Source: Mesostigma viride
Lineage: Eukaryota > Streptophyta > Mesostigmatophyceae > Mesostigmatales > Mesostigmataceae
DNA: 64,000 nucleotides
NCBI GenBank assembly: GCA_009746045.1
Contig: RPFO01000253.1
Span: 2,184,888 to 2,248,887 of the forward strand
Direction of reading: 5' to 3'
Part shown: one piece after another, positions 1-9,584 of the stretch
Numbering within the stretch: the stretch's first letter is position 1
Layout of the letters: every line of letters begins with the position of its first letter
Position numbers and translations under genes: made by a program
Notes under the pieces: generated by a model
Databases searched by the model: none
What the model was told of the DNA's origin: nothing
Seen by the model: the letters and a program-made list of their open reading frames with translations, nothing else

Positions 1-880
1 AGGGCATATGTGGCAGGCTGAAGGACCTACGAGAGGGGATCTGGACAATCTAGCCTAAGAATCACATTACGTTGTTTGCTGGATTTGCTTCAGATATGTA
101 TCCCTTGGTCCTTGCCACTAGAGATGTTAGTGCTTACCACGACATGTCCCAAGTTGAGAGGCATGTGGGCGTGGTTTGTTAGCTGCCACCTGTGGGCCCT
201 ATCATTGATGATGCACAGCAGAATGCCTGATGAGGTGCTAAGGATGAGAAGCCTCGATCGTCATAGCCCAGTTGGTGGAGAGTACCCCTGATCTGATTTT
301 GTCTGGGATTGACTTTGCCCAGCCTAACACCTTGGAGATCTTTGTTGACAGTTCCATGGATGCTCGCCAGGTCACTAAGGTCAGGGGGAGATCTGCTGCT
401 CTGTTTGCTTTCTATCAGAGCAGGGCAAGTTTGTTCAGCTGGTACAGCAGACTGCAGAAGAGGGTCTGTATCAGTTCAGATGTGGCAGAATGCAGGGCCA
501 TATGTGAGGGGATCCAGTCCAGCTTGTACATAAAGGAGTTAATGCTGGAGCTGGCTTCAGTTACCCCTTGGACCTTGCAGATGGAGACGTTGTTGCTAAC
601 AGACAGCATGGGTATGGTCCAGTTTGTTCACAAGCAGCTGGCCAGGAGCCGGGACCTGGATTATTTGTTGCTGAAGGAGTTGGCCAGTTTGGTTGACTTG
701 AAGCATATCCCTGGCGAGGAGAACCCTGCTGATGCATTGACCAAGCTGCCACACAAGGCCCCAGCCCAGTACAATGTACTGAGGAAGCTCATGAATGCTG
801 ACTGTCGATCAAGTCGGTCTATCTGTCTAAAAGCTGAGAGCTGGGTGCTTAAGTCTCTGGATATCAGGCTGGGAGCTTGA
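1..880 (+). pseudogene. 3' end of copia-like pol: RT tail and RNase H
   Basis: Truncated by the window edge. From about 272 an open frame runs to the stop at 880 and encodes a copia-type RNase H. Visible landmarks are an acidic FVDSSMDARQV start, WYSRLQ, the AECRAI acidic residue, TDSMGM and the closing NPADALTK. It is closely similar to the C-terminus of the pol encoded at 55021-58557 and more distantly to that at 21190-23508. Left of 272 the similarity continues in broken frames (RCLLDLLQIC around 70-100 matches the segment before RNase H), so that part is decayed. RNase H removes RNA from the RNA/DNA hybrid during reverse transcription. The C-terminal end looks intact, the rest does not. 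Confidence 0.8.
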
Positions 881-1637
881 TTGTACATAATCCTGAGCAC
901 ACCTTGAGGGGTGAGACATGTCTCTGGTGTGCGAATGTCTGACATTGTCTCTGATGGAGAGATGTCTATCTGGGGTTTTCATCTCAGTCTGAGGTTTCCC
1001 CAGATCTGTGGTTTGTGGGCGGGGTTCGATTCCCTGGTGCCGTCTTAAGGCGGAGTTTCACGGACTGGCTGACCCATCCACCATGCTGGTGAGGTGGCGA
1101 CAGGTCCCCTGATTTTCCACGGTTGGAATGAGCATAGGAGCTTGTGTTTTGCATGTGCTTCGCGTAGATGTTGTGTCTGGTTCGATAAGGGGCAGCAGAC
1201 CGGCGCCGACTCCCGTCTGGGGGTCAGCAATGTTTTCTGATGAGCTGTTGTGGGTGATCTGTGGGGTTTCGCCTAAGGTCCTGAAGGTTGTACATACTTC
1301 TCAAGTTCTTCACTGAACACCTATGGGCTGCCACAGTTGGCCAACCTCTTGTACATGGGTAACACAACGAGCCTCCCGGGAAGGGATAGGGACTCATTGT
1401 AATTTGTTTGTGCTCCTGAACCAGTATGGGTGCTATGTACATATAATAAGGAATCCAAGCTGACTGTCATGCCCAGTGGGTTGTGACTTGTAGTCAAGGA
1501 GGATGTCCAGGAATCCAAGCTGACTGTCATGCCCAGTGGGTTGTGACTTGTAGTCGGGGAGGATGTCCAGTACCCATTGTGTGTGTTTGTATGTAGACTT
1601 GTGTGAGCTGCTACAGCTCAAGAAAAGAAAGGATTGG
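881..1637 (+). other. 3' noncoding region and polypurine tract of copia-like fragment
   Basis: There is no convincing gene between the RNase H stop and the LTR. The stretch holds a tRNA T-arm-like motif (ggggttcgattccc, 1021-1034), a 60-bp tandem duplication (1451-1570) and, at its right edge, the purine run aagaaaagaaaggattgg (1620-1637). That run directly abuts the AGTTAAC start of the proposed LTR, as expected of a polypurine tract priming plus-strand synthesis. Confidence 0.55.
1451..1570. repeat. 60-bp tandem duplication
   Basis: Two adjacent 60-bp copies (1451-1510 and 1511-1570) that I read as differing at only two positions (tcaagga versus tcgggga). It lies in the 3' noncoding region of the copia-like fragment. 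Confidence 0.9.
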
Positions 1638-2336
1638 AGTTAACGCCAAGCGCATTGGCGTGATCCTGATTCGGCATATCTCTACGATTCCAGCGGCACC
1701 GGAACGAGTTCATTCCGACAAGTATCAAGAAAGTTATGGTGTTCCGACTTCCCGGTCGCGCGCGAGCGCGAGCCGGCTATTCTTCTAAGTCGTGCGTGAA
1801 TATGTGCCGACGGCATATGGGGTCGACAGTAATTCCTGGGCTGACAGGAATTAGGTGCTGAACCTACGACGGCATTGGATTAATACGTCGTACGCAGGAA
1901 ATAGGAACCTTAACCTGTGGTCTGTTGGTACCGCAGGCTTAGTCCTGGACTATTGGGTGCAGACGCAATAATCACTGTGGACTGTACTCTGTGGTCACTG
2001 TGCCTGTATGGCAGACCTACTGTATAGGATCTGGACGCTGTACAGGTTGTTAATACTGTACCGGGGGTGTTAATACTGAGCAGGCCTACGAGGCTGCTCA
2101 GGCCTAGCAAAGCACAGTGCACAAGTATATAAAGAATAGGCCAGTGCCAACTGGTTAGATCTCTTGCGAGCCCGTCTCACGTGTGTTGCCTTGACTTGGC
2201 AAACTCGTGTCTAAGCACTCACGTGCACGAGTGCTGTAAGCCTATATTTTTAACCAAGCTCCATTCCAACCATTCTCATGATGAATCTATCCGCGCGCAT
2301 TGGAATCTATCTATCCCTACACATTGCGCTTTAACT
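1638..2336 (+). repeat. Probable 3' LTR of copia-like fragment (AGTTAAC...TTTAACT)
   Basis: The left edge is set by the polypurine tract ending at 1637. The right edge is set by CTTTAACT at 2329-2336, after which LINE sequence resumes. The ends AGTTAA and TTAACT are inverted copies and match the AGTT starts of the two TSD-confirmed copia-like elements in this window (44739-61163 and 20464-26620). The 5' LTR partner lies outside the window, so length (699 bp) and ends are inferred, not paired. A TATA-like tatataaag sits 203 bp before the right end. Confidence 0.55.
2126..2134 (+). promoter_or_regulatory. TATA-box-like motif in LTR
   Basis: The sequence tatataaag lies inside the proposed LTR at a position compatible with a U3 promoter driving an R-U5 of about 180 bp. 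This is motif evidence only. Confidence 0.4.
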
Positions 2337-3790
2337 GTATCTACCTGGCTAGTGCGAGCAACTTGTCCTACAGATGCTATCCTACTACGCTGCCTAATCT
2401 CGCGTCCGAAACGCGAGGCATACCCTGATACAAAGACTCTATAATGACCGGCTATGTGTGGAAAACCCTACATTCAGGACCTGTCGAAGCATCCTGTAAA
2501 CCGTGCCGTCCAACCTGGCGGCCAGCGTGTCCGTGAGTGTCCATGCCTCGGCGCCATACGTAAGCCCTGTGAGGACCAGGACCTTGATTCGTTGCGTGCA
2601 TGATTCGCTTGCGGTGTTCCGGCCCAGCAGGGCTTCGATTGCCTGTAGGTTTTAATTAAGCGTTCGAACGAAGCCTAGCCCAGGCCAGGCCGATGCGGAT
2701 GTCCACATCGTCCGCGGTGTCGGGGAGCATGCTCCCGGCCCAGCAGTTTTAAGCGATCACGGAACGCGATCTCCGTCCCGTCGAGCAGCCGGGGCCTCAG
2801 CCGGGAAGCTGGTAGCCCCAATCACCATCGTCTCACTTTTGACACTATAATCTCCAACCCCACCGCCCGCGCCTCTACATAATTAAGCCCAGACAGTCCA
2901 GCCAGGTCTGAATGTGCTCGTTCCTCCCGGTGAGGGTGGTATCATCCGCATGAATCAGGTTGGACAAGCGGTAGCCAGGGCCACCGCCGCCATATTCGCG
3001 CTCGGATGTCCAAGCCGGGCTCGAAGCCTAGAACCCCTTATATAAGAGCAGTAAAGCGCGCACGTGCCCGGCGCATGACGTGATCCACGACAATTATGAA
3101 CAGATATGGGGACAAGACACAACCTTGCCACACCCCGTGGTGACCGTCGGGGGAATGGTGGGGTAGTGCCTTTCGCAGTCCGCACTACTGCATGCCTGTG
3201 AGCCCTCATACAGCTAACAGCGCCGACGAATGGCAGCAATAATAAACGCTGCATTGATGGTGGTACACGATCCAGAGCTAGGATGGCCCAAAGAGCCTCC
3301 CAGATGACCGTGTCAAAGGCCTTGATATAGCCAACAAAAATGAAGACCAGCGGCAAACCGTCAGGGCAAATTAATGCGACGCACCTCCTCCATCAGCCGG
3401 CGCGCGACAAATACAGCCATGACAGTGTTACGACCACGACGGAAACCGGCATCTGAGACTCACCCAGGTGTGGGTCCAGCGCGGCGTGGAGCCTGTGCGC
3501 ATGAAAACCTTCTTCAGCGCGGCGCTCTGGCTCAGGCAGACACCCCGATAGTTACCGGGGTCAGCTAGCTAGCAGCAGAGCCCTTCTTGTACAGCATATG
3601 ACTCGGATGGCCGTCTGCCACTCAGCAAGCGGAGGTTCATCAAAGAGCAGAACACGGTTGCAGAACGCCAGCAGAAGCTCCCCCCCCACCATGCAGGTCA
3701 GGGGTCTTCAGCAGCTCTGACAGCCGAAAGGTGGTCGGCACCAACCGCCGCGTCGTGCCGCAGCCGGGCGAGGAAGGGCGCCGTCCAATT
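2337..3790 (-). pseudogene. Decayed LINE ORF2 (reverse transcriptase and C-terminal region)
   Basis: Read on the minus strand, fragments in several frames follow the order of a non-LTR reverse transcriptase. FRRGRNTVMAVFVARRLMEE falls near 3380-3450, KAFDTVIWEALWAIL near 3280-3340, the QGCVLSPYLFIIVVDHVM block near 3075-3130 and HADDTTL (the YADD box) near 2930-2950. C-terminal sequence at 2340-2720 is closely related to that at 61590-62035. The product would copy LINE RNA into DNA at the target. Many stops and frameshifts make this copy dead. At its 3' side it is interrupted by the LTR ending at 2336. No ORF1 was found adjacent. Confidence 0.8.
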
Positions 3791-4287
3791 CCTGTGCAAA
3801 GTTAAGGGGTACTGGACGACACGCATACGTCATCGGTGGCAAGGCAGCCCGGCCTCCTTCAAGGCAGGGACTTGCATGTTAGTCCGCGGTCGAGGAGGGG
3901 GGCGCAGGCGGCGGGGGCGGGTCCGGCAACACCGCGACGGGCGGCCGTCTCGGGGTGAAGCGGCGGGGGGGGGGGGCGCGAGCCAGTGTGTGCTCATACG
4001 CAATACACGTCGTACGCGGCCCAGGTTTATAATGTATAATACGCGGTGTATAATGTATTATACACTGATCGTACGCTAACTAACTCAAACCCCTTTTTGG
4101 GCATGTTTTCGAGGGTTCTTCTTCAACATTCTGAGCAACCAAGCACGGTCTGCTGGTGTTTTTGCCATACCTTTTGTCTATACATGACATACATCAAGGA
4201 GACAAGTTCCAGCGCATATTTAGCATGACATTGGCATTGCCATCACTACGTAGAAATCAGCTAGCCAAGCCTGCCTAACCCGGCCGC
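3791..4287. other. Unassigned stretch with G-rich and AT-palindromic sequence
   Basis: I see no gene. It contains G-rich low complexity (3893-3980, with a long G run near 3966-3976) and an AT-rich segment, ataatgtataatacgc and its near repeats (4028-4070), that can fold back on itself. Confidence 0.5.
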
Positions 4288-4621
4288 TTAATTAATTAAT
4301 TAATTATCAACATCACTCCGTTGGGAGTAAATGTAGCACATAGCCCTGAGAAGGGGCATACTACTATGGCTTTTAATACATTCTAGGCTACTTCATGCAA
4401 GGGTGGGAATGTAAGCTACCCCTGCTCTAGGTGCCTCAAGGGCACCGGCACCACCATGCTGTCTCAGGTTCAACCCAACTAAGGGGATCCTGGCACGGGG
4501 GAGGAAGATCATCATGGCTATATATACAAAAACTAGAGCGTGGCATCTCAGCAGAGAGCAGCTCTCTGCATGGGCACAGCATAACTAAATAAAACTAGGC
4601 ATCATCTGGAGCGCCCACGAA
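4288..4621 (-). mobile_element. 5'-truncated LINE 3' UTR with (TTAA)n tail, minus strand
   Basis: The element is in minus orientation, so its 3' tail is on the left: (TTAA)n at 4288-4306. It is followed by the stem-loop actccgttgggagt (4315-4328), then 3' UTR sequence containing the conserved GCTCTCTGCATGGGCACAGC-type block near 4560-4580 that recurs at 44000 and 42220. It ends where the 5' start of the next element begins (about 4622). No coding sequence is retained. Confidence 0.7.
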
Positions 4622-5032
4622 AATGGCTGACGGCGGTATGGCTGACGGCGGAGTTCAGATCTTTTGCGTCTGAGCCCCAAATTCGGTCAGACCACTTGCA
4701 TTCGATGCGCCTTTCTAAGACGCACTTGCCAGTATAAACGGTTACGGCTGCCACGCAGTATAGACAAAGTTACGCACGTGACCAGCTATGACGACTACCA
4801 AAGCAAAACGAGGGCTGGAAAAGGAGCTGGCACAGCTTCCCAGCGCCCAGCCCAACCCTCTCGCCCTCGCCATTGTTCAGCCGCCAGGCTTACCCGCCAA
4901 CCAGCCGTCTGGGCCTGCCAACCCACCGCCAGCAAACCCATCGCCCAGCGCCTCGCCTGAGCCCAAGAAACCCTGCCACGCTCGCAAATGGCGACAGTTC
5001 CTCCCCGGCGACCGAGGATTCTCCCTCACCGG
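4622..5032 (+). pseudogene. L1-like ORF1-only element, copy 1, 5' portion
   Basis: A 5' leader (from about 4622; the repeated atggctgacggcgg block also starts copy 4 at 43952) precedes an ATG at 4788 (MTTTKAKRG). The frame then runs through a proline/alanine-rich N-terminus to 5032, where it is cut by the gypsy LTR. The last five bases, ACCGG at 5028-5032, are duplicated at 17651-17655 after the right LTR, and the reading frame resumes there in phase. The 3' portion is listed at 17651-18801. ORF1 of L1-type elements is an RNA-binding, self-associating protein. The split by a nested LTR element is the main defect. Confidence 0.75.
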
Positions 5033-5575
5033 TGTTACGTCGCGTAACAATTCGTTGTAGTTACGGACGTAAATTAGGTCTTTTGCCTCGGTTGTCCCTA
5101 GGTTTACGTGTAGTTCCTACCAGGACACTATTGTCCTCGTAACAGTACTGTGGTACATTGGGTGCCTTTGGGCGCCGCGCCGCGTACTTTATTAGTGGTC
5201 CTGATCCTTGGGTAGAATGTAGTGGACCAGCGTGCATCTGTAGGCGAGGGCCAGGTCGGCCCGAGTGTGTTGGACCGTTGGTGACCATTTATGCACGTTC
5301 TACCCCTCGTGTGTGCACTCGGCGTGTGTTAAATGAATTAACACATATAGGCTTGGGTCACGGCAGTGTAGTTGTGTTTCCTTCCTCTATTCCTGGAGTA
5401 AACGGGTTGTGTAAATGGCTTATGGCGTATTATAGTAATACTTACGTTAATGCACTGAGATCTGGATCGTCTCGTTCGTCTTTCGCTAGGGGTTTAACTA
5501 GAGGCGGCTTGACTAGTTTAGGTAGCATCAGGCCAGGTAGAGGTAGAGGTGGCGGTAGAAACCCGAGGCGTAACA
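5033..5575 (+). repeat. Gypsy 5' LTR (543 bp)
   Basis: Begins TGTTACG and ends CGTAACA, a 7-bp inverted terminal match with the canonical TG...CA ends. It is directly repeated at 17108-17650 with one difference noticed. The sequence after it, atggactcggagg at 5576, contains a TGG-initiated candidate primer binding site. I cannot name the tRNA. Confidence 0.95.
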
Positions 5576-6103
5576 ATGGACTCGGAGGAATTTTAGGTAG
5601 AGAGCCAGACGACGATCCCCTGCAACATACGTCATTGAATCAACCCTTCCGCGTCCGGGAAAATGAAGACGACACCTACTTGACAGGTAATGGGCGGGTC
5701 GCCTGCAAGCTGGGGGGGTAGTGCTGCCCGATTCGGGACACGCCCAGCCTAGAAGATAGACCTGCTCGAAGCGGAAAATCCTTTTATAGATAGCTCCTTT
5801 CCCTCGTTTTGTTTTCCTGAGACATGTGCCTACTGTCGTAGATAGGTGATGGTTTTGGTTCTACGTTAGAGAGACGACTAGCGTCTCGTAGATTACACTT
5901 TTTCTGCATTCTTGCCTGCGTTGTATTTAGACGACCCATCGCCAGACGCAGAATTCTTGAAACCGGATACTTACGACCACCTGGCGCTGGAAACCTCGTC
6001 CCTGCGTGCGTCGTCAATCTGGTTCGGTTTCAGACACCCGAGATAAGTCGCCTTCCCCTCGTTCTCCTTATTTGACTACTCAAGACCTACCAGGTGCGTT
6101 AAC
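5576..6103 (+). other. Gypsy leader (candidate PBS and untranslated region)
   Basis: 528 bp between the 5' LTR and the first convincing start codon. A tRNA-primer site probably begins at TGGACTCGGAGG (5577-5588). The frame from the LTR stays open to 5721 but shows no domain. A role in packaging or priming is inferred from position only. Confidence 0.45.
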
Positions 6104-6508
6104 ATGAGCCAGCGACGTCCTTTTCCTGCTCCTTCTGATTCGACTAGTAATAATAGTTTAGCGAAATACTACGTTGTTATTACTCCTCAATGGGCATCTA
6201 TTTTCTTATCGTGGCCCGATGCTAGGAAGTTCGTTCAGTCGCGTGCTTATAATGTCTCCAAATATAAGAAGTTTATGTCCTTTGAAGAAGCTCAGACCTA
6301 CCTCTTAAATCATAGTGAATCAGATTTGGGTCTCCATTCTCGTCCTTCTCCTCATGCTCGTCCTGCTGTAGATAGTCTTGTTTTCGTTACACCACCTCCA
6401 TCTCCTCCTTCGTCTCCCCCTAAACGGGCTGCATCCTCATCTAGCTTAGATACGCCTCTCACCTTAGAGTTCGGTTCCCTATCCATTACTGTTGCTAAAA
6501 AGGATTGA
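6104..6508 (+). CDS. Small ORF with RNase-H1/viroplasmin-type hybrid-binding domain
   Basis: 134 codons, ATG at 6104. Residues 21-68 match the N-terminal RNA/DNA hybrid-binding domain of eukaryotic RNase H1 and caulimovirus viroplasmin: YYVV, then IFLSWPDARKFV, then YKKFMSFEEAQTYL, which carries the conserved aromatic, SW and KxF...EA positions. The C-terminal half is a Ser/Pro-rich tail. In RNase H1 this fold binds RNA/DNA hybrids. Here it is a separate ORF placed before gag, far from the pol RNase H near 12060-12480. Whether it assists reverse transcription, binds nucleic acid in the particle or acts otherwise is inference. It is intact, with gag starting 121 bp downstream. Confidence 0.75.
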   Translation: MSQRRPFPAPSDSTSNNSLAKYYVVITPQWASIFLSWPDARKFVQSRAYNVSKYKKFMSFEEAQTYLLNHSESDLGLHSRPSPHARPAVDSLVFVTPPPSPPSSPPKRAASSSSLDTPLTLEFGSLSITVAKKD

Positions 6509-6629
6509 TTTAAATTGTTTTCTTTTTTAGGACATTAAAAGCTTTTCTTTTCTTTCCTTGCCTTAAATTAGGCCTTGTCCTTTTTCCTTGTTGCTTTCAG
6601 TTAGATTCCTATTCATTTACTGAATTAAA

Positions 6630-8378
6630 ATGGATCCAGTGGGTGGTAATATGTCGCCTATACCTACCAACACTCCTACTATGAATAATAATAATAATAC
6701 TAACAACCATAACAACACTCGTGGTAACCGACGGGACTCACTTGAAACGGTGCACCATCTCACTCCTCAAGGTAATCTTCGTACCTCACCTCCTTCTCCT
6801 GTTACTGGTGGTCGCCGTCGTCCCTCACTTACCCCTCCTACCTATGAACAACGTATGCAAGTCAGATTTAGTGATGACCCTTCCCTTACCTTGAACCAGG
6901 CCCCTGCCCCTCCTGCAACCTTGGCTCAACCCTCCAGCAGGTCCTCACTAACTAACAATGCTTCTAGGCCTCCTTCCCACCCTGTGCCTTCCATGCCTGC
7001 TTTTAACACGGGTCGTACCTCTGCCCCTGTCGGCCCTTCTGGGCGCCCTAGTGCAGTTCCCTTTTACCCACCTGCTTCCTGGTCCTACCCTGAGACGGCC
7101 TATGAGGCAGCCCAGGTCCCTACCCGTGTGGCTGATTTAGAAGTTAATAGTGATTTCAGCACCATGCCCCTAGATGATAGAAATTATGATCATTTTGCCT
7201 ACTCCTCTCTTCGTGAGCAATATACTGTTCCTTTCTCCTATGGGCACCAGCCTGAAACGGTGGCCCCTTCTAGACCCCTACCCAAAACCTTTCCTCTTCC
7301 TTCCTTCTATCCCGCTTATGTAGCAGTGGAAGATAGTGGCCCTATGGGAAAAACTGACTCTTCTAATCCCCCTAAGCCTCCTGCTCTTCCCCTCTTTGCT
7401 AACCTTCCCAAGCTGGATGTCAAGTCTACCCCTCAACAGTTTTTCACTTTTATTATGTTGCTTACCCAGAACACAGAGTCGTGGCAGAATCATAATAGAT
7501 GGCGTCTCTCTGATGCTGTATTAGTCCCTCACTATCTTACTACCTGTATTACTCCTGAGCTTGCTAACCTCATCCAGTGTGAGTCTTTGGCCTCTCATGC
7601 CTACCCTAACTCTGTAGCAGAATTGTTTAAGCGTTTAGAGAACCATTTAGTCCCTCCTGATTCAGATTGGCAGGATAGATTAGCCTTTGGTACCTTGCAG
7701 CAGGGTACTAAATCATTTAAGGAGTATATGAAAGAGTTTGATGCTCAGATGGTACGAATTAGGGATTTGTCGGGTGCAGAAGTACGTGCTCGCTTCCTCC
7801 AAGGCCTCAGTAGACCCTTATTACGTGAAGTCAAGCGCCAGTTCTCTGCCTACCGTTTTACTGATCTGCCCCTCAAGCATGTGCGCCAGCATCTCTTGCG
7901 AGTAGCAGATTTCTTCACCACTCCTTCTCTCCCTACCCGTTCCCGTATTAATAATATTATCCTTACCCCTGAGGAGGAGAACTCCTATGTAGAAGAATTA
8001 GATATCTGCGTTGCTGATCTTTCAGCTCTTGATGTCTCTCATATCACATGCTATCATTGTAAGGAAGTAGGTCATCTTAAACGTGAGTGCCCCAAGTTCC
8101 TTTCGGGTGCTCCCCCTCATCCCGACGCTCGCCCTCCTCGTACCCCTCAGCGTGCTCCTATTCGTCCCACTTCAGGACGCATTCCCTCAGCTACCCCTAG
8201 TAGGCTGAATGCTGTGCAGACAGGACCCCCAGGGTTCCCCTATGATAATCAGGCTCCCGCACCCTCTTCGATCCCTCGTGACCCTCCAGCAGTGGCTTTT
8301 TCGCCAGGGTCTTCTTCGGGGTTAGTTCCTATGGATTTGGGGGGGAGGGGGAACAGTAGGCCTGTCAGCCGGGGGTAA
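6630..8378 (+). CDS. Gypsy Gag (capsid/nucleocapsid)
   Basis: 582 codons. The N-terminal ~200 residues are Pro/Ser/Asn-rich. A retrotransposon capsid-like domain follows at about 255-430 (FFTFIMLLTQN...FKRLENHL...FGTLQQGTKSFKEYMKEF...ARFLQGLSRPLLREV). A CCHC zinc knuckle has Cys474, Cys477, His482 and Cys487 (CYHCKEVGHLKREC). The C-terminus is Pro-rich. Gag assembles the virus-like particle and the knuckle binds element RNA. The ATG at 6630 is the first in frame after the HBD ORF, and the C-terminal 50 nt overlap the pol frame. No stop or frameshift was seen inside it. Confidence 0.9.
   Translation: MDPVGGNMSPIPTNTPTMNNNNNTNNHNNTRGNRRDSLETVHHLTPQGNLRTSPPSPVTGGRRRPSLTPPTYEQRMQVRFSDDPSLTLNQAPAPPATLAQPSSRSSLTNNASRPPSHPVPSMPAFNTGRTSAPVGPSGRPSAVPFYPPASWSYPETAYEAAQVPTRVADLEVNSDFSTMPLDDRNYDHFAYSSLREQYTVPFSYGHQPETVAPSRPLPKTFPLPSFYPAYVAVEDSGPMGKTDSSNPPKPPALPLFANLPKLDVKSTPQQFFTFIMLLTQNTESWQNHNRWRLSDAVLVPHYLTTCITPELANLIQCESLASHAYPNSVAELFKRLENHLVPPDSDWQDRLAFGTLQQGTKSFKEYMKEFDAQMVRIRDLSGAEVRARFLQGLSRPLLREVKRQFSAYRFTDLPLKHVRQHLLRVADFFTTPSLPTRSRINNIILTPEEENSYVEELDICVADLSALDVSHITCYHCKEVGHLKRECPKFLSGAPPHPDARPPRTPQRAPIRPTSGRIPSATPSRLNAVQTGPPGFPYDNQAPAPSSIPRDPPAVAFSPGSSSGLVPMDLGGRGNSRPVSRG
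8326..8378 (+). promoter_or_regulatory. Gag-pol overlap, +1 frame
   Basis: The pol frame (one base ahead of gag) is free of stops from just after a TAG near 8319-8325. It overlaps the last ~50 nt of gag, across a run of seven Gs, an A and five Gs (8339-8351). Pol has no obvious ATG until well into protease, so expression by +1 frameshifting is plausible. A slippery site is inferred, not shown. Confidence 0.45.
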
Positions 8379-9584
8379 CCTGGACAGGTCCTTAGATAGT
8401 ACCCCAGATAAAAATTTTTGCCTGCCTGTTTTTATAACCTCTGTAGGAGCTGAATCATCCCTACCACTACGTGTGCGTCCTCTTATGTTCTTGAATGGTG
8501 GTTTAACCGTTCCTCATACTGTTGTAGACCCCTTCTTGCATGCTGATGAACTCTTGAATGTCTCTGTGTTGGTAGATAGCGGTGCGGCTAGCTCCTTTGT
8601 GAGCGAGGCCCTAGTTAGGCGTTTGGGACTAGTCCCTACCCCTCACACCAAACCTGTCACTGTTCATTATGCTGATGGTCGCACCAGTCATTCCCCGGGT
8701 ACGGTGTCCCTTCCCCTGGTCATACAAGGACGTACTGTCAACCTGACGGCCACTATAGGCCCTATCACTACCGCTGATGTATTACTAGGATTAGATTGGC
8801 ACCAGGATAATAAGATTACTATTAATTATGATACCATGGTCATTTGGTTTCCAGATAGCTCTTACTGGGTACCGGAACGTCATTATAGATTGGAAAATTT
8901 ATCCTTGGTAGATATTACTGTTACTCCTCCTACACCTGTTGATCCTCCTGTAAGACCTATACCTGAAGTATTAATGTCCAATGATGAGTTGCGTTCTGAA
9001 TTAAAGGAATATGGATATTTATTATGTATGTTCCTTCAGTTAGAAGTACAGGAGATACCTATCACTAATAATAGTGTGGATATAGAGGTAAACACAGTGG
9101 ATACAATAGGATTGGGATTTACTGAAAATGAAATAGTAAGATACATGGCTGTGATAGATTCCTCAAAAGTTTTTGAAGAAAAGACTCCTTCTTATCCTCC
9201 TCCTCGTTCTGTTTTACACCGTGTAGTTATCAAGGACGGTGCAGTTCCTACGCACTCTCCGATGTATAGAATGGGCCCTACTGAATTAAAGGAACTAAAA
9301 CAGATTTTAGTGTCACTATTAGAAGCAGGATTGATAGAGCCTAGTAACTCCCCCTACTCAGCTGGTGTCCTGTTAGTTCCTAAGCCAAATGGCAAGTTTC
9401 GCCTAGTTACTGATTATAGGAAGTTGAATGATATTACTGTGAAGTCTAAATACCCTCTACCTCGTATTGATGATATATTTAATAAGGTTAAAGGTTCCAC
9501 TTGTTTCACAGTACTGGATTGTGCGGATGGTTTTTGGCAGTTGCGGATAGCTCCTGAGGATTGCCATAAAATCGGATTTCTTTG
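8379..9584 (+). pseudogene. Gypsy pol, 5' part: protease and first half of RT
   Basis: Open in the +1 frame relative to gag. An aspartic protease lies at the front: catalytic VDSGAAS (Asp at 8575-8577) with VLLGLDW about 85 residues later. RT follows: LLEAGLIEPSNSPYSAGVLL, then KPNGKFRLVTDYRKLN, then VLDCADGFWQL, which includes the motif-A aspartate. The frame stops just after HKIGFL at 9583-9585. Matching sequence resumes at 11421 with TPFGHYQF, exactly the next RT block in Ty3/gypsy elements, so the reading frame was cut between motifs A and C by inserted DNA. Protease is intact and RT is not. Confidence 0.85.

Noticed and set aside
5158-5721. 187-codon open frame across the gypsy 5' LTR and leader
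   Set aside because: The same frame recurs in the 3' LTR and ends in unrelated sequence. It shows no domain, so it is LTR sequence.
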